A stretch of 64,000 nucleotides of DNA from Colwellia sp. (GCA_020630795.1 JAHDIK010000009.1:62001-126000); one strand, 5' to 3'. Positions 27,415-36,242 are shown, numbered from the stretch's first letter. Numbers and translations: made by a program. The notes: generated by a model from the sequence alone, not told the origin.

Positions 27415-27468
27415 GTGACAACTTTGTGATAACTCCGTGACGCTATCACGATATTTGCCTTGCATACT
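27415..27468 (+). promoter_or_regulatory. Candidate OmpR-family operator: three 11-bp-phased repeats plus -10 box
   Basis: GTGA[CT] begins at 27415, 27426 and 27437, exactly 11 bp apart; the first two units agree as GTGAYAACTYY. The third also forms a palindrome CGTGA-N5-TCACG (27436-27450). A CATACT hexamer at 27463-27468 could be the -10 box, which would place the third repeat over the -35 position, as in PhoB/OmpR-activated promoters. It lies 35-90 bp upstream of the first spondin gene and about 1.5 kb upstream of an OmpR-family regulator. Confidence 0.55.
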
Positions 27469-27502
27469 GAATGTGAATTAAATCAGTTAACAAGGATTAA
27501 CA

Positions 27503-28201
27503 ATGAAAATCAATAAATCAATCTTAGCGCTAATGTTAGCGACGTCGAGCGTAGCTGTTAGTGCACAAAAATTAGAAATTACTGTTACAAATTTAACTCA
27601 AGGTATGCACTACACGCCTATTATTATTTCTGCGCATGACGCTGACACGTCGTTATATCAGTTAGGAGAAATGGCTTCACCTGAATTACAAGCGATGGCT
27701 GAAGGTGGAGATATTTCAGGTTTATCAACCATGTTAATGAATGCAAATGCTGATGTGGTTGAAAATCCAGCTGCTGGGCTTTTAGGGCCTGCTATGTCTA
27801 CTACTACAATGTTAGATACGGCAGACGGCAATATGTATTTGTCTATCGCGAGTATGCTACTTCCAACAAACGATGGTTTTGTTGCGTTAAATGGTTGGAA
27901 AATTCCTTCAGAAGCTGGCACATATAAAGTGATGTTAAATGCATATGATGCTGGTACAGAAGCAAACGATGAAATTATTAATGGTGGTGGCGCATCTGGC
28001 ACTCCAGGTATTCCTGTTGCTCCAGCAAGTAATGGTGGAACGGGTGGTACGGGTGTGACATCGACCGAAGCTAATACATACGTGCATGTACATCGTGGCA
28101 ACTTAGGTGATGACGATCCAATGGGTGGTATTAGTGATGTTGATAATACTGTTCATCGTTGGTTGAACCCTGTGGCGTCTGTGACTGTTGTTGTAAAATA
28201 G
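27503..28201 (+). CDS. Exported spondin-domain protein
   Basis: 232 residues with a clear signal peptide (cleavage after AVSA, about residue 21). The mature protein matches the bacterial spondin_N type: an opening strand LEITVTNLTQGMHYTPIIIS, the block LYQLGEMASPELQAMAEGGD and the signature YDAGTEANDE near residue 150. A Gly/Pro/Ala-rich loop (about residues 157-190) interrupts the domain. The spondin_N fold is a beta-sandwich used in adhesion-related proteins in animals; the bacterial role is not known to me. Its paralogue follows 9 bp downstream. A good AAGGAT ribosome-binding site precedes the ATG. Confidence 0.82.
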   Translation: MKINKSILALMLATSSVAVSAQKLEITVTNLTQGMHYTPIIISAHDADTSLYQLGEMASPELQAMAEGGDISGLSTMLMNANADVVENPAAGLLGPAMSTTTMLDTADGNMYLSIASMLLPTNDGFVALNGWKIPSEAGTYKVMLNAYDAGTEANDEIINGGGASGTPGIPVAPASNGGTGGTGVTSTEANTYVHVHRGNLGDDDPMGGISDVDNTVHRWLNPVASVTVVVK

Positions 28202-28210
28202 GGGGTTGTG

Positions 28211-28945
28211 ATGATTTCATCTAACAAGTTTAAAAATACATCAATAGCGCTAGCTATAGGTATTAGTACTATTTTAATGGGGTGTGGCGGTAGCGATAAA
28301 AAAGAAGATACGATGGTAATGCCAGATCCTCCTGCGCCCGCTGTTCCGGTAAACTACGCGTATACGGTAAAAGTAGTTAACTTAACTACAGCACAACCTA
28401 TGTCTCCATTAGCCGTTGTACTGCATGATGAAGGTGAACTCTGGAATATTGGTGAAATGGCGTCTGATTCTCTTGAAAAGCTAGCTGAAAGTGGAGACAA
28501 CGCTGATGTATTAGCTGAGTCAATCGTACTGTCAGGTAAAAGTGGCGCAGGTATTCTTATGCCTGGTATGAGTGAGATGGTTGAAATTAACATTGAAGAC
28601 AATATGCCAATGTATTTTTCTTTAGCAACAATGCTGGTAAATACTAACGACGCGTTCACTGGAACAACGGCAATGGATATCAGTAATTTAGCTGTTGACG
28701 AAAGTATTTCTTTATTAACAAGTTCATATGATTCAGGTACCGAAAAAAATAGTGAACTAATGGCAACAATTCCTGGACCTGCCGGTGGCGGAGAAGGGTA
28801 CAACGACATGCGAGATGATGTTGATTATGTTGCGATGCATCCAGGTGTTATTAGTAAAGACGACGGTTTAACTCAGTCAGTATTAACGCAAGATCATCGA
28901 TTTGATAATCCTACATTGAGCATCACTATTACGCGGGTAGAGTAA
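28211..28945 (+). CDS. Spondin-domain lipoprotein
   Basis: 244 residues from ATG at 28211, preferred to the in-frame GTG at 28208 because of spacing from the GGGGG ribosome-binding site. The signal ends in a good lipobox (LMGC, Cys near residue 25) followed by GGSDKKED, so it is predicted to be lipid-anchored. The spondin_N core parallels the upstream gene: YTVKVVNLTTAQPMSPLAVV, LWNIGEMASDSLEKLAESGD and the signature YDSGTEKNSE. One paralogue appears soluble or secreted and the other anchored, which suggests they work as a pair. A terminator follows at 28951. Confidence 0.82.
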   Translation: MISSNKFKNTSIALAIGISTILMGCGGSDKKEDTMVMPDPPAPAVPVNYAYTVKVVNLTTAQPMSPLAVVLHDEGELWNIGEMASDSLEKLAESGDNADVLAESIVLSGKSGAGILMPGMSEMVEINIEDNMPMYFSLATMLVNTNDAFTGTTAMDISNLAVDESISLLTSSYDSGTEKNSELMATIPGPAGGGEGYNDMRDDVDYVAMHPGVISKDDGLTQSVLTQDHRFDNPTLSITITRVE

Positions 28946-28950
28946 TATTC

Positions 28951-28985
28951 AAAAGAGGCTGTGTCGTTGCAGCCTCTTTTGTAGA
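28951..28985 (+). terminator. Intrinsic terminator after the spondin genes
   Basis: 11-bp stem (28951-28961 with 28970-28980), 8-nt loop, T-rich 3' arm. It separates the spondin pair from the two-component genes, which start 23 bp later, so read-through or a nearby promoter must drive the latter. Confidence 0.82.
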
Positions 28986-29003
28986 TGAACAATAGGATAC
29001 CAA

Positions 29004-29717
29004 ATGGACAGCATTTTGGTGGTTGAAGACGAACAAGATATTGCAGATTTAATTCGGTTAAATTTAGAAGAAATCGGTTTAAAAGTTGAGCACCGAATAA
29101 CAGGTGAAGATGCACTCGAATTAGCATTGGCTAATCAATACGACTTAATTTTATTAGACGTAATGCTACCAGGAATGTCAGGGCTCGATGTATGCAGGCA
29201 GGTACGTGAAAAGAAGCCAGAACAAGCGATATTAATGTTAACGTCTCGCGATTCTGAAATAGACAGAGTGCTTGGGTTAGAGCTGGGCGCCGACGATTAC
29301 ATGACCAAGCCATTTAGTGTTCGAGAGCTACAAGCCCGAGTTAGAAGTTTGTTAAGACGAGCGCACTTGTTAAGCAATTTACAAAAGTCACCAGAACCAG
29401 AACAATGCTTGACGGTTGGAGAGTTACAAATAGATCACCTTTCTCACCGTACAATTTTGGCAGGGAAAGAGTTAGATTTAACGTCAACCGAATACGATTT
29501 ATTGCTTTATTTGGCTTCGCATCCGGAACAAGTATTTTCAAGATCTCAACTGCTAAGTTCGGTATGGGGATATCATCATAGTGGATATGAGCACACGGTT
29601 AATTCACATATTAATCGTCTAAGAAACAAAGTAGAAAAAGACGCAACTAATCCTGAAATTGTGCAAACAGTATGGGGGGTTGGTTATAAATTTTGTAAAC
29701 AAGGTGTAAGTGTATGA
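29004..29717 (+). CDS. OmpR-family response regulator
   Basis: 237 residues. Receiver domain at 1-120 with the acidic pair EDE near residue 9, phospho-acceptor Asp52 in LILLDVMLPGMSG, conserved Thr/Ser at MLTSRDSE and Lys in DDYMTKPF near residue 102. C-terminal winged-helix DNA-binding domain from about 140 to 233, with ELDLTSTEYDLLLYLASHP and SHINRLRNKVEKD. It overlaps the kinase gene by four bases (ATGA). The 11-bp-phased repeats upstream of the spondin genes fit a regulator of this class, so the spondin pair is its most likely target. Confidence 0.93.
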   Translation: MDSILVVEDEQDIADLIRLNLEEIGLKVEHRITGEDALELALANQYDLILLDVMLPGMSGLDVCRQVREKKPEQAILMLTSRDSEIDRVLGLELGADDYMTKPFSVRELQARVRSLLRRAHLLSNLQKSPEPEQCLTVGELQIDHLSHRTILAGKELDLTSTEYDLLLYLASHPEQVFSRSQLLSSVWGYHHSGYEHTVNSHINRLRNKVEKDATNPEIVQTVWGVGYKFCKQGVSV

Positions 29718-31198
29718 AGCTTTCGTTATATCAACGGCTTTCATTATCGTTATTTATTGTTTTTATTGCTGTTATTGGTGTTTTCTTATTTTGGACACAG
29801 CAAGTTGAAAAGGTGACGCGTTACGAGTCTCAGCAGCATTTACACCTATCTTTAGCTGCTAACTTAGCGAGAGACAATCCGTTATTGCAGCAAGGTGTAT
29901 ATGATCATGATGCACTTGAAAATTTATTTCATACATTAATGGTTTTAGGACCAGCATTTGAGTTTTACTTTTTAGATCCAAATGGAAAACTACTTACGCA
30001 TTCGGTCGACCAATCATTGATCAAAAGAAACACCGTCGACATTATTCCGTTATTACAGCTAACAAGGAACCAAGCTGCTTTACCTATATATGGAGATGAT
30101 CCAAGGCACGATAAACGCAAAAAGGTATTTTCGGCAGCCCCCGTTTTTAATGGCACGCAACTACAGGGGTATTTATACGTTATAGTCGCGGGAGAGCAAT
30201 ATGAAACCACGTACAGTCAACAAAAGCGCACTAAACGAGCAGAGTTTTCACTTGTGTTAGCCGGTATCGCTTTACTGTTTTTGTTTGTAGTCATGCTTGG
30301 ACTTTTCAGGTATTTCACTAGCCCTCTACGGCACTTAATTGCTGATATTAATGCGTTAAAAGCTCAAAACTTCGATAAATCGAAGGTTAATATGCATCAA
30401 TGGATGAAGAACAGCCAAAATGAAGTGCACCAACTCGGCAGTGTATTTCATGAAATGGTTGACCAAATTAATGATCAAATAGAGCAACTAAAACAAACCG
30501 ATATTCAGCGACGCGAATTGCTGGCCGACATTTCACATGATTTAAGAACACCACTATCTTCGTTGCAAGGGTATATAGAAACTCTTGAAATAAAAGGTGA
30601 GTCAATTAGTCGTGCAGAACGAGAAAAATATATTGGAACGGCACTTAAAAACGCGAGCCAACTGAAAAAGCTTATTGATCAAATTTTTGAATTGGCTCAT
30701 TTAGAAGGTGGACAGGTTTCACTAAATTTAGAAACCTTTAATTTAGCTGAGTTGCTTTATGATGTGGTAGAAAAATTCTCGTTAAAAGCACAAGATAAAA
30801 ATATCAAAATTTCAATTGTTCCTGAATTTTCTATGGTTCAGTTGCACAGCGATATAGGTAAGTTAGAGCGAGTGTTAAGTAACTTGATTGATAACGCATT
30901 ACGCCATACTCCTGAAAATGGCTCGATATGCTTAGAGATTTCAAGCGCTTCAGACGGTGAATGCTATTTAATGGTGACTGACAGCGGCACAGGTATAAAA
31001 GAAGAAGAAATTGCTTATATATTTGACGCTAGATACAGAGCTAGTAATGCAACTCAGGGCAGAGGAAAAAACGTTGGTTTAGGCTTAGCTATAACACAAA
31101 AACTTGTTGAACTAATGAAATGTGATATTCGTGTACAAAGCACATTTGGCGAGGGTACTTCGTTTTCACTCAACTTAAAAAATATACGATCTGCGTAA
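29714..31198 (+). CDS. HAMP-domain sensor histidine kinase
   Basis: 494 residues. TM1 at about 10-28, a periplasmic sensor region at about 30-175 (contains VLGPAFEFYFLDPNGKLLTH, resembling a small PAS/PDC-like module), TM2 at about 178-198, HAMP linker, then dimerisation/phosphotransfer domain with His275 in LLADISHDLRTPLSSL. The ATPase has the N box (LSNLIDNALRHTPENG near residue 390), G1 (MVTDSGTGI) and G2 (GKNVGLGLAITQKL). Coupled by ATGA overlap to the response regulator. The signal sensed is unknown. Confidence 0.92.
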   Translation: MKLSLYQRLSLSLFIVFIAVIGVFLFWTQQVEKVTRYESQQHLHLSLAANLARDNPLLQQGVYDHDALENLFHTLMVLGPAFEFYFLDPNGKLLTHSVDQSLIKRNTVDIIPLLQLTRNQAALPIYGDDPRHDKRKKVFSAAPVFNGTQLQGYLYVIVAGEQYETTYSQQKRTKRAEFSLVLAGIALLFLFVVMLGLFRYFTSPLRHLIADINALKAQNFDKSKVNMHQWMKNSQNEVHQLGSVFHEMVDQINDQIEQLKQTDIQRRELLADISHDLRTPLSSLQGYIETLEIKGESISRAEREKYIGTALKNASQLKKLIDQIFELAHLEGGQVSLNLETFNLAELLYDVVEKFSLKAQDKNIKISIVPEFSMVQLHSDIGKLERVLSNLIDNALRHTPENGSICLEISSASDGECYLMVTDSGTGIKEEEIAYIFDARYRASNATQGRGKNVGLGLAITQKLVELMKCDIRVQSTFGEGTSFSLNLKNIRSA

Positions 31199-31217
31199 TA
31201 CTCTATCCAGAACCCTC

Positions 31218-31250
31218 AAAGTAGTAGTGTTTAACTGCTACTTTCTTCTT
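31218..31250 (+). terminator. Intrinsic terminator after the histidine kinase gene
   Basis: 11-bp stem (31218-31228 with 31234-31244, one G-U pair), 5-nt loop, followed by a pyrimidine-rich tail rather than a pure T-run. Confidence 0.7.
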
Positions 31251-31355
31251 CAGTTAATAATCTTATTTGTTTTGGGTTAACTAAAAAACTCGAAATAACC
31301 TATATATTTGAATAGAATGAACAAAAGACATTTTGCTTGGTTTTAGGTGCATTAT

Positions 31356-31376
31356 TTTACATGTTGATAATGTAAA
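31356..31376. promoter_or_regulatory. Inverted repeat upstream of the M48 protease gene
   Basis: Perfect 7-bp arms TTTACAT (31356-31362) and ATGTAAA (31370-31376) with a 7-nt spacer, 30 bp before the start codon. It may be an operator or an mRNA hairpin near the ribosome-binding site. Confidence 0.4.
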
Positions 31377-31405
31377 CCCAAGCATAAATAGGTAAAGGAT
31401 TAAGA

Positions 31406-32242
31406 ATGAAAAAATTAGTTATTTGCGCGGTTGTAGCACAACTTATATTAAGCGCATGTAGTACGTCGTCTTCTGGTCGTAAACAAATAATGCTCTATTC
31501 AAACGACCAGCTAGGCAAGATGGGAGCTACGTCATTTGAGCAAATGAAACAAGAAATCAAAATAAGTCGTGACCCTGCAACCAATCAATTTGTTCAGTGT
31601 GTAGCAGATGCTATTACTAAAAATGTACCTAAATCTGCTCATAAAGGTGAGTGGGAAGTTGTTGTATTTGACTCACCTCAAATTAATGCTTTTGCATTGC
31701 CAGGTGGAAAAATTGGTGTTTATACGGGAATTTTGAATGTTACTGAAGACCAACATCAATTAGCAGCCATTATGGGGCATGAAGTAGGGCATGTTATTGA
31801 GCATCACTCTAACGAACGTTTATCCTCTAACCAAGTTGCTCAAGGTGGTTTAGCTATTGCTGGTGCCGCTTTGGCGATTAAAGGTTCTAAAAATAAAGGC
31901 TTGTTATTAGCAGGGCTAGGACTTGGTGTTCAGTACGGTATATTGATGCCATATGGTAGAACACATGAGAGTGAAGCCGATATTGTAGGTCAAGACTTAA
32001 TGGCAAGATCTGGTTTTGAACCAAGTGCTGCTATCAAGTTATGGCAAAATATGGCGAAAAATTCAAAATCTGCTCCACCAGAATTTATGTCGACGCACCC
32101 GTCAAATCAAACTCGAATTCAAGATTTAACGGAACATTTACCTAAAGCAAGAACGTATTTGGTAGGGACTAAAACGCCAAGCTGTAAAAAGCCTAAATAT
32201 ATTCCCGTAAGTAAGCCTGTTGCTAAACCTAAAACGAGTTGA
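31406..32242 (+). CDS. M48-family metalloprotease lipoprotein
   Basis: 278 residues. Signal peptide with lipobox LSAC (Cys18), so it is a predicted envelope lipoprotein. The zinc-protease motif is HEVGH at residues 125-129, within IMGHEVGHVIEHHSNERL; the third ligand is likely the Glu in THESEADIVGQDLM near residue 190. The arrangement matches LoiP/YcaL-type single-domain periplasmic peptidases, which help outer-membrane protein quality control. A basic, Lys/Pro-rich tail ends the protein. Monocistronic: flanked by terminators on both sides. AAAGGAT precedes the ATG. Confidence 0.9.
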   Translation: MKKLVICAVVAQLILSACSTSSSGRKQIMLYSNDQLGKMGATSFEQMKQEIKISRDPATNQFVQCVADAITKNVPKSAHKGEWEVVVFDSPQINAFALPGGKIGVYTGILNVTEDQHQLAAIMGHEVGHVIEHHSNERLSSNQVAQGGLAIAGAALAIKGSKNKGLLLAGLGLGVQYGILMPYGRTHESEADIVGQDLMARSGFEPSAAIKLWQNMAKNSKSAPPEFMSTHPSNQTRIQDLTEHLPKARTYLVGTKTPSCKKPKYIPVSKPVAKPKTS

Positions 32243-32292
32243 TTTAGCATTTAGCTTAAGTATAACCGATAGCAATTAATATCAACGCTTAC

Positions 32293-32327
32293 AAAAACGC
32301 CTAATACTTTTAATATTAGGCGTTTTT
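32293..32327. terminator. Bidirectional intrinsic terminator
   Basis: 14-bp stem (32293-32306 with 32314-32327) with A-run and T-run, between the convergent M48 and NhaC-like genes. Confidence 0.9.
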
Positions 32328-32390
32328 GTTATCAGCAAATAATATTTATTTTTACTTCGTCACTACATTTCCTGTAAGTAAGGCAGTGAG

Positions 32391-33725
32391 TTATTTCGTG
32401 GCTCTCCAGAAAGCATAACCTCCAACAAAAAATAAAATCATCGGATAGAAAGAACTGGTTACCACTTCAACAGGTGAAATTTGTAACGTTGCGCCTAGTA
32501 ACAATGCTTGCGCACCATAGGGCAATAACCCTTGGCTTATACACGCGTAAATATCTAATAAGCTGGCTGAGTGAGCTTTTGATAACTCGCCGTCTTCAGC
32601 TAAGTTCTTAGCTGTTTCACCAGTCACAATAATTGAAACGGTATTGTTTGCTGTAAAAAAGTTACAGGCAAATGCTAATCCAGCGATTCCCAATCCAGCA
32701 GAACGTTTTTTATTGTTAGGGCATAGTTTATTAGCGAATGTCTTAACGGCATGTGTAAGTGCAGCTAGCCCTCCTTGTTGTTTAATCAGTTCACTTAACC
32801 CACCAATAAATAGGGCGAGTATCATAGTGTCCTGCATTCCAGAAAAGCCTTTGTTGATGTCTGAAACCCACGCAGACAGCTGGTAGTCGTTACTTAGCAT
32901 ACCGATGAATGCAGCGAGAATAATACCTGTTATTAATACAACAAATACATTAACGCCAGACAAAGCCATGATTAAAATTACAATGTAAGGAATTAAACCG
33001 ATAAAAGAGACCTCGCCTGTTTGATCAAACGGTATGTCTTCTCCTAGAAAGAAGAATAACAATAGGCTAAGTAATGCAGCAGGAATAGCAAATTTAAAGT
33101 TAACTTTAAACTTGTCTTTCATTTGTGCGCCTTGGCTGCGCGTAGAAGCAATGGTGGTATCTGAAATAAACGACAAATTGTCACCAAACATAGCACCAGA
33201 AATAATACACCCTGCGACTAAACCAGCATTTAAATCGGCAGTTTCTATAAAACCAAGGGCAATTGGAGCAATAGCCGCGATAGTGCCCATAGAGGTTCCC
33301 ATTGCGGTAGACAAAAATGCAGCAACAATAAATAAGCCGGGTAGTAATAAATAATCAGGAAATACAGACAAACCTAGTTGAACACTTGCATCTACACTAC
33401 CGGTAGCTTTCGCTACCGTTGCAAATGCACCTGCTAACAAATAGATAATGCACATTGTCATAATATTGTTATGACCAGCACCAGCAATAAATTGGTTTAT
33501 TTGGGTGTTAATTGAACTTTTGCCGATAGTAATTGACAGTAATATTGCTGGAATAATCGCAATACTGGCAGGTAATTGATAAAACGCAAAATCAACGCCT
33601 TGCAACGTTAAAATAATACCAGTGCCTAAAAATAGCCCTAAAAATAATGCAAATGGAAGAAGGCTCACTAATCGTTTTTCTTGCTGAGCGTTTGAGTTTT
33701 CCGATTGAGTAGAATGCATGTTCAT
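32391..33725 (-). CDS. NhaC-family Na+/H+ antiporter
   Basis: 444-residue polytopic inner-membrane protein with about eleven to twelve hydrophobic segments. Typical family blocks are AAFLSTAMGTSMGTIAAIAP near residue 138, SGAMFGDNLSFISDTTIAST near 180 and FACNFFTANNTVSIIVTG near 355. The middle block with its acidic residues is the ion-binding region of the NhaC group. It probably exports Na+ (or a carboxylate/amine in exchange) in a marine setting. The substrate cannot be fixed from sequence, since some relatives exchange malate/lactate. Stands alone, with a 247-bp divergent gap to the FKBP gene. Confidence 0.88.
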   Translation of the reverse strand: MNMHSTQSENSNAQQEKRLVSLLPFALFLGLFLGTGIILTLQGVDFAFYQLPASIAIIPAILLSITIGKSSINTQINQFIAGAGHNNIMTMCIIYLLAGAFATVAKATGSVDASVQLGLSVFPDYLLLPGLFIVAAFLSTAMGTSMGTIAAIAPIALGFIETADLNAGLVAGCIISGAMFGDNLSFISDTTIASTRSQGAQMKDKFKVNFKFAIPAALLSLLLFFFLGEDIPFDQTGEVSFIGLIPYIVILIMALSGVNVFVVLITGIILAAFIGMLSNDYQLSAWVSDINKGFSGMQDTMILALFIGGLSELIKQQGGLAALTHAVKTFANKLCPNNKKRSAGLGIAGLAFACNFFTANNTVSIIVTGETAKNLAEDGELSKAHSASLLDIYACISQGLLPYGAQALLLGATLQISPVEVVTSSFYPMILFFVGGYAFWRATK

Positions 33726-33972
33726 TATTATTGTTAAGTGATTTTTGTATTATTCACTTTATTCGAAATGGGCTCAAGCTTTTACAATATAGAGAAGATA
33801 TTTCTGCTTATATTGATAGCTAACCTACATTACATATATCAAATTATTTACTGAATGGCGTAAAATCGTACTGTAGACACTATGTGTTTTATGATATATT
33901 TGCGCGCGAAATTTATGAATGCCTATAACGTTTGAAATGCGTTGGGTAAAACCGAATATAAAGAGCATAATA

Positions 33973-34596
33973 ATGTCAGAAAACAAATTTGAGTCAATTG
34001 AACAACGTGTAAGCTACGGTGTAGGTCGTCAATTAGGTGACCAATTACGTAATAACCCTTTTAAAGATTTTGACGTAACTGCTGTTCAAGCTGGTTTAGC
34101 CGATGCAATTGCAAACGCTGCAAGTCAAGTAGACGATGAAAAACTAAATGAAGCATTTGCTATCGTTTCTAAAAAGTTACAAGAGCAAGAACAAGAAGCT
34201 GCTAAAGAGCTAGCTGCTGAAGGTGAAGCATTTTTAGTTGAAAACGCTAAGCGTGACGAAGTAACAGTTACAGAATCAGGTTTACAATACGAAGTTATTG
34301 CTACAGGTGAAGGTGAAATGCCAACAGCTCAAAGCACTGTTCGTACACACTACCACGGCACATTCATTAACGGCGACGTTTTCGATAGCTCTGTAGATCG
34401 TAATCAACCAGCTGAGTTCCCAGTTGGTGGCGTTATTGCTGGTTGGACTGAAGCATTACAAATGATGAAAGAAGGTTCAAAGTGGCGTTTATACGTTCCT
34501 TACAACCTAGCTTATGGTGAGCGTGGTTCTCAAGGTGCAATTCCTCCTTATTCAACATTAATATTTGATGTTGAATTATTAGCTATTGTTAGCTAA
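33973..34596 (+). CDS. fklB: FKBP-type peptidyl-prolyl isomerase (FKBP22-like)
   Basis: 207-residue protein close in length to E. coli FklB (206). N-terminal dimerisation helices (YGVGRQLGDQLRNNPFKDFD) are followed by a long helix and the C-terminal FKBP domain from about residue 98 (VRTHYHGTFINGDVFDSSVD, GWTEALQMMKEGSKWRLYVP, LAYGERGSQGAIPPYSTLIF). The start is ATG at 33973 with AAGAG just upstream; the frame is open further 5' (an ATG at 33919), but that extension has no family similarity. Cytoplasmic proline isomerase and chaperone. Terminator at 34605. Confidence 0.94.
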   Translation: MSENKFESIEQRVSYGVGRQLGDQLRNNPFKDFDVTAVQAGLADAIANAASQVDDEKLNEAFAIVSKKLQEQEQEAAKELAAEGEAFLVENAKRDEVTVTESGLQYEVIATGEGEMPTAQSTVRTHYHGTFINGDVFDSSVDRNQPAEFPVGGVIAGWTEALQMMKEGSKWRLYVPYNLAYGERGSQGAIPPYSTLIFDVELLAIVS

Positions 34597-34604
34597 TAAT
34601 ATTT

Positions 34605-34628
34605 AAGCCCTCTATTGAGGGCTTTTTT
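34605..34628 (+). terminator. Intrinsic terminator of the FKBP gene
   Basis: 8-bp GC-rich stem (34605-34612 with 34617-34624), 4-nt loop, six T. Confidence 0.9.
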
Positions 34629-34690
34629 ATGGCTGAAATAAAATATAGTTGAATGAGTTTCAACAGAAAGTAAGAGAATACGCTAGGTAT

Positions 34691-35131
34691 ATGAACAAAA
34701 ATCAAGAACAGCAGTTAATTACACTTTTTGAACGTTATGTTGAAGGTTTTCATGAGTACAACATGCAAAAAGTATTAAGTTGTTATTCGTTGCCTTGTAC
34801 CTTACATACGCCAGATAAAATAGCGTACATCGACGATGAGTCTGCTTTTGAACAAGAATTTATAGATATATTTACCGTGTTAAAGCACGCTAGCATTACC
34901 AAAATAGTGGCGATAAAGGCGAGTTATCAACAGCGCCACAACAACTCGGTAGATGTATGTATAGATTGGTTGTTTTATAACGATAACAATGAAGTATTTA
35001 CCGACTTTACAGCGTATTACCATATTGAACATGAAAATAATGACAACGGTAATTTAGGTCGTATAGTTAGTGTAGTTTCGCATGAATTGCAAAACTCAAT
35101 AACATTGAAAAATGAAATATCATTGGGCTAG
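34691..35131 (+). CDS. Hypothetical NTF2/SnoaL-like protein
   Basis: 146 residues from ATG at 34691 (AGG a few bases upstream); an in-frame TTG at 34649 would add 14 residues but lacks a ribosome-binding site. The pattern of an amphipathic helix (LITLFERYVEGFHEYNMQKV), CYSLPCTLHTP and later alternating strands (VDVCIDWLFYN, FTDFTAYYHIEH) fits the NTF2-like cone fold used by SnoaL-type proteins. No catalytic residues can be named. Lies 60 bp before dapB in the same orientation and may be co-transcribed. Confidence 0.62.
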   Translation: MNKNQEQQLITLFERYVEGFHEYNMQKVLSCYSLPCTLHTPDKIAYIDDESAFEQEFIDIFTVLKHASITKIVAIKASYQQRHNNSVDVCIDWLFYNDNNEVFTDFTAYYHIEHENNDNGNLGRIVSVVSHELQNSITLKNEISLG

Positions 35132-35191
35132 TAAATCACATGAGTGATAGCGCAGCGCAATTAGAATAGTTTTAAATTTAAGAGAATAATA

Positions 35192-35995
35192 ATGAAAGTA
35201 AAAGTTGCCATATTAGGGTGTAGTGGTCGAATGGGGCGAAACTTAATTCAAGCAGCTATTGAGCATGAATCAATAGAACTGGTTGGTGGAAGTGTTCGTT
35301 CAACATCATCATTCGTCGATTTTGACTTAGGTGAGTTAGCGGGTATCGGTGCTATCGGTGCTAAAACGTCTGTAGAGTTAACAGAATTGTTAGAAGCAGA
35401 TGTATTTATTGATTTTACGTCAATTGAAACAACACTTGAGAATATTGAGTGGTGTAAAAAGCACAATAAAGCGTTAGTGATTGGTACTACTGGCTTTTCA
35501 GACGAACAAGTAAAAACAATCGAAGCCGCCGGACAACATATTCCAGTCATTTTAGCGCCTAATACGAGTGTAGGAGTTAACTTATTATTTAAGTTGTTGG
35601 AAATAACATCTAAAGCGATTGGCGACCACACAGATATAGAAATATTTGAAGCACATCATCGTTTTAAGAAAGATGCGCCCTCTGGTACTGCCGTTAAAAT
35701 GGGGCAAGTTATTGCAGATACTTTAGGTCGTGATCTTAACAAGTGTGCAGTGTACGGACGTGAAGGAATTACGGGCGAGCGTGATAAAGAAACGATAGGA
35801 TTTGCCACAGTTCGCGCTGGCGATATAGTAGGTGAGCATACTGCTTTTTTTGCTGATATTGGCGAACGCCTAGAAATTACGCATAAAGCAAGTTCAAGAA
35901 TGACATTTGCATTAGGCGCTATGAGAGCCGCGTTTTGGTTGAGCGAAGCTGATAACGGTTATTACGATATGCAGGACGTTTTAGGTTTAAAGTAG
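35192..35995 (+). CDS. dapB: 4-hydroxy-tetrahydrodipicolinate reductase
   Basis: 267-residue NAD(P)H-dependent reductase of lysine and diaminopimelate synthesis. N-terminal Rossmann loop [16 protein letters not shown] (residues 6-21), the cofactor block [11 protein letters not shown] near residue 104, and the catalytic motif [15 protein letters not shown] near residue 158 with the paired histidines. E. coli DapB is 273 aa. It is followed by carAB, a common gammaproteobacterial arrangement; the 274-bp gap before carA suggests a separate carA promoter. Confidence 0.96.
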   Translation: MKVKVAILGCSGRMGRNLIQAAIEHESIELVGGSVRSTSSFVDFDLGELAGIGAIGAKTSVELTELLEADVFIDFTSIETTLENIEWCKKHNKALVIGTTGFSDEQVKTIEAAGQHIPVILAPNTSVGVNLLFKLLEITSKAIGDHTDIEIFEAHHRFKKDAPSGTAVKMGQVIADTLGRDLNKCAVYGREGITGERDKETIGFATVRAGDIVGEHTAFFADIGERLEITHKASSRMTFALGAMRAAFWLSEADNGYYDMQDVLGLK

Positions 35996-36207
35996 AATAA
36001 CTTATATAGATAAGTGCTACTTTTAGCGGTTTTAAATAAATAATCAAATAAACGCTTAGTTTTTACATTTTTCACTTTACGAAATGTTCATTCAGGCGTA
36101 GAATAAGTGGATTTTGTCAAAAATTTATAGTTCTAGGGTTTTGGAACGTTGTTTTTGGCATTTTTTATATGTGGCACTCATGAATTGGGTGTTCACTTTT
36201 GTATTTT

Positions 36208-36242
36208 TTAATAATGAAGTTTATTTAGTGGTTCATTATTAA
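36208..36242. promoter_or_regulatory. Perfect inverted repeat in the carA leader
   Basis: 11-bp arms TTAATAATGAA (36208-36218) and TTCATTATTAA (36232-36242), 13-nt spacer, ending 27 bp before the carA start and 15 bp before its ribosome-binding site. As RNA it would form a hairpin; as DNA it could bind a dimeric regulator. It does not match the 18-bp ARG box spacing. Confidence 0.5.

Noticed and set aside
27262..27465. 67-codon leftward open frame between rfbA and the spondin gene
   Set aside because: It spans the candidate operator and promoter, has no Shine-Dalgarno and no protein-like composition.
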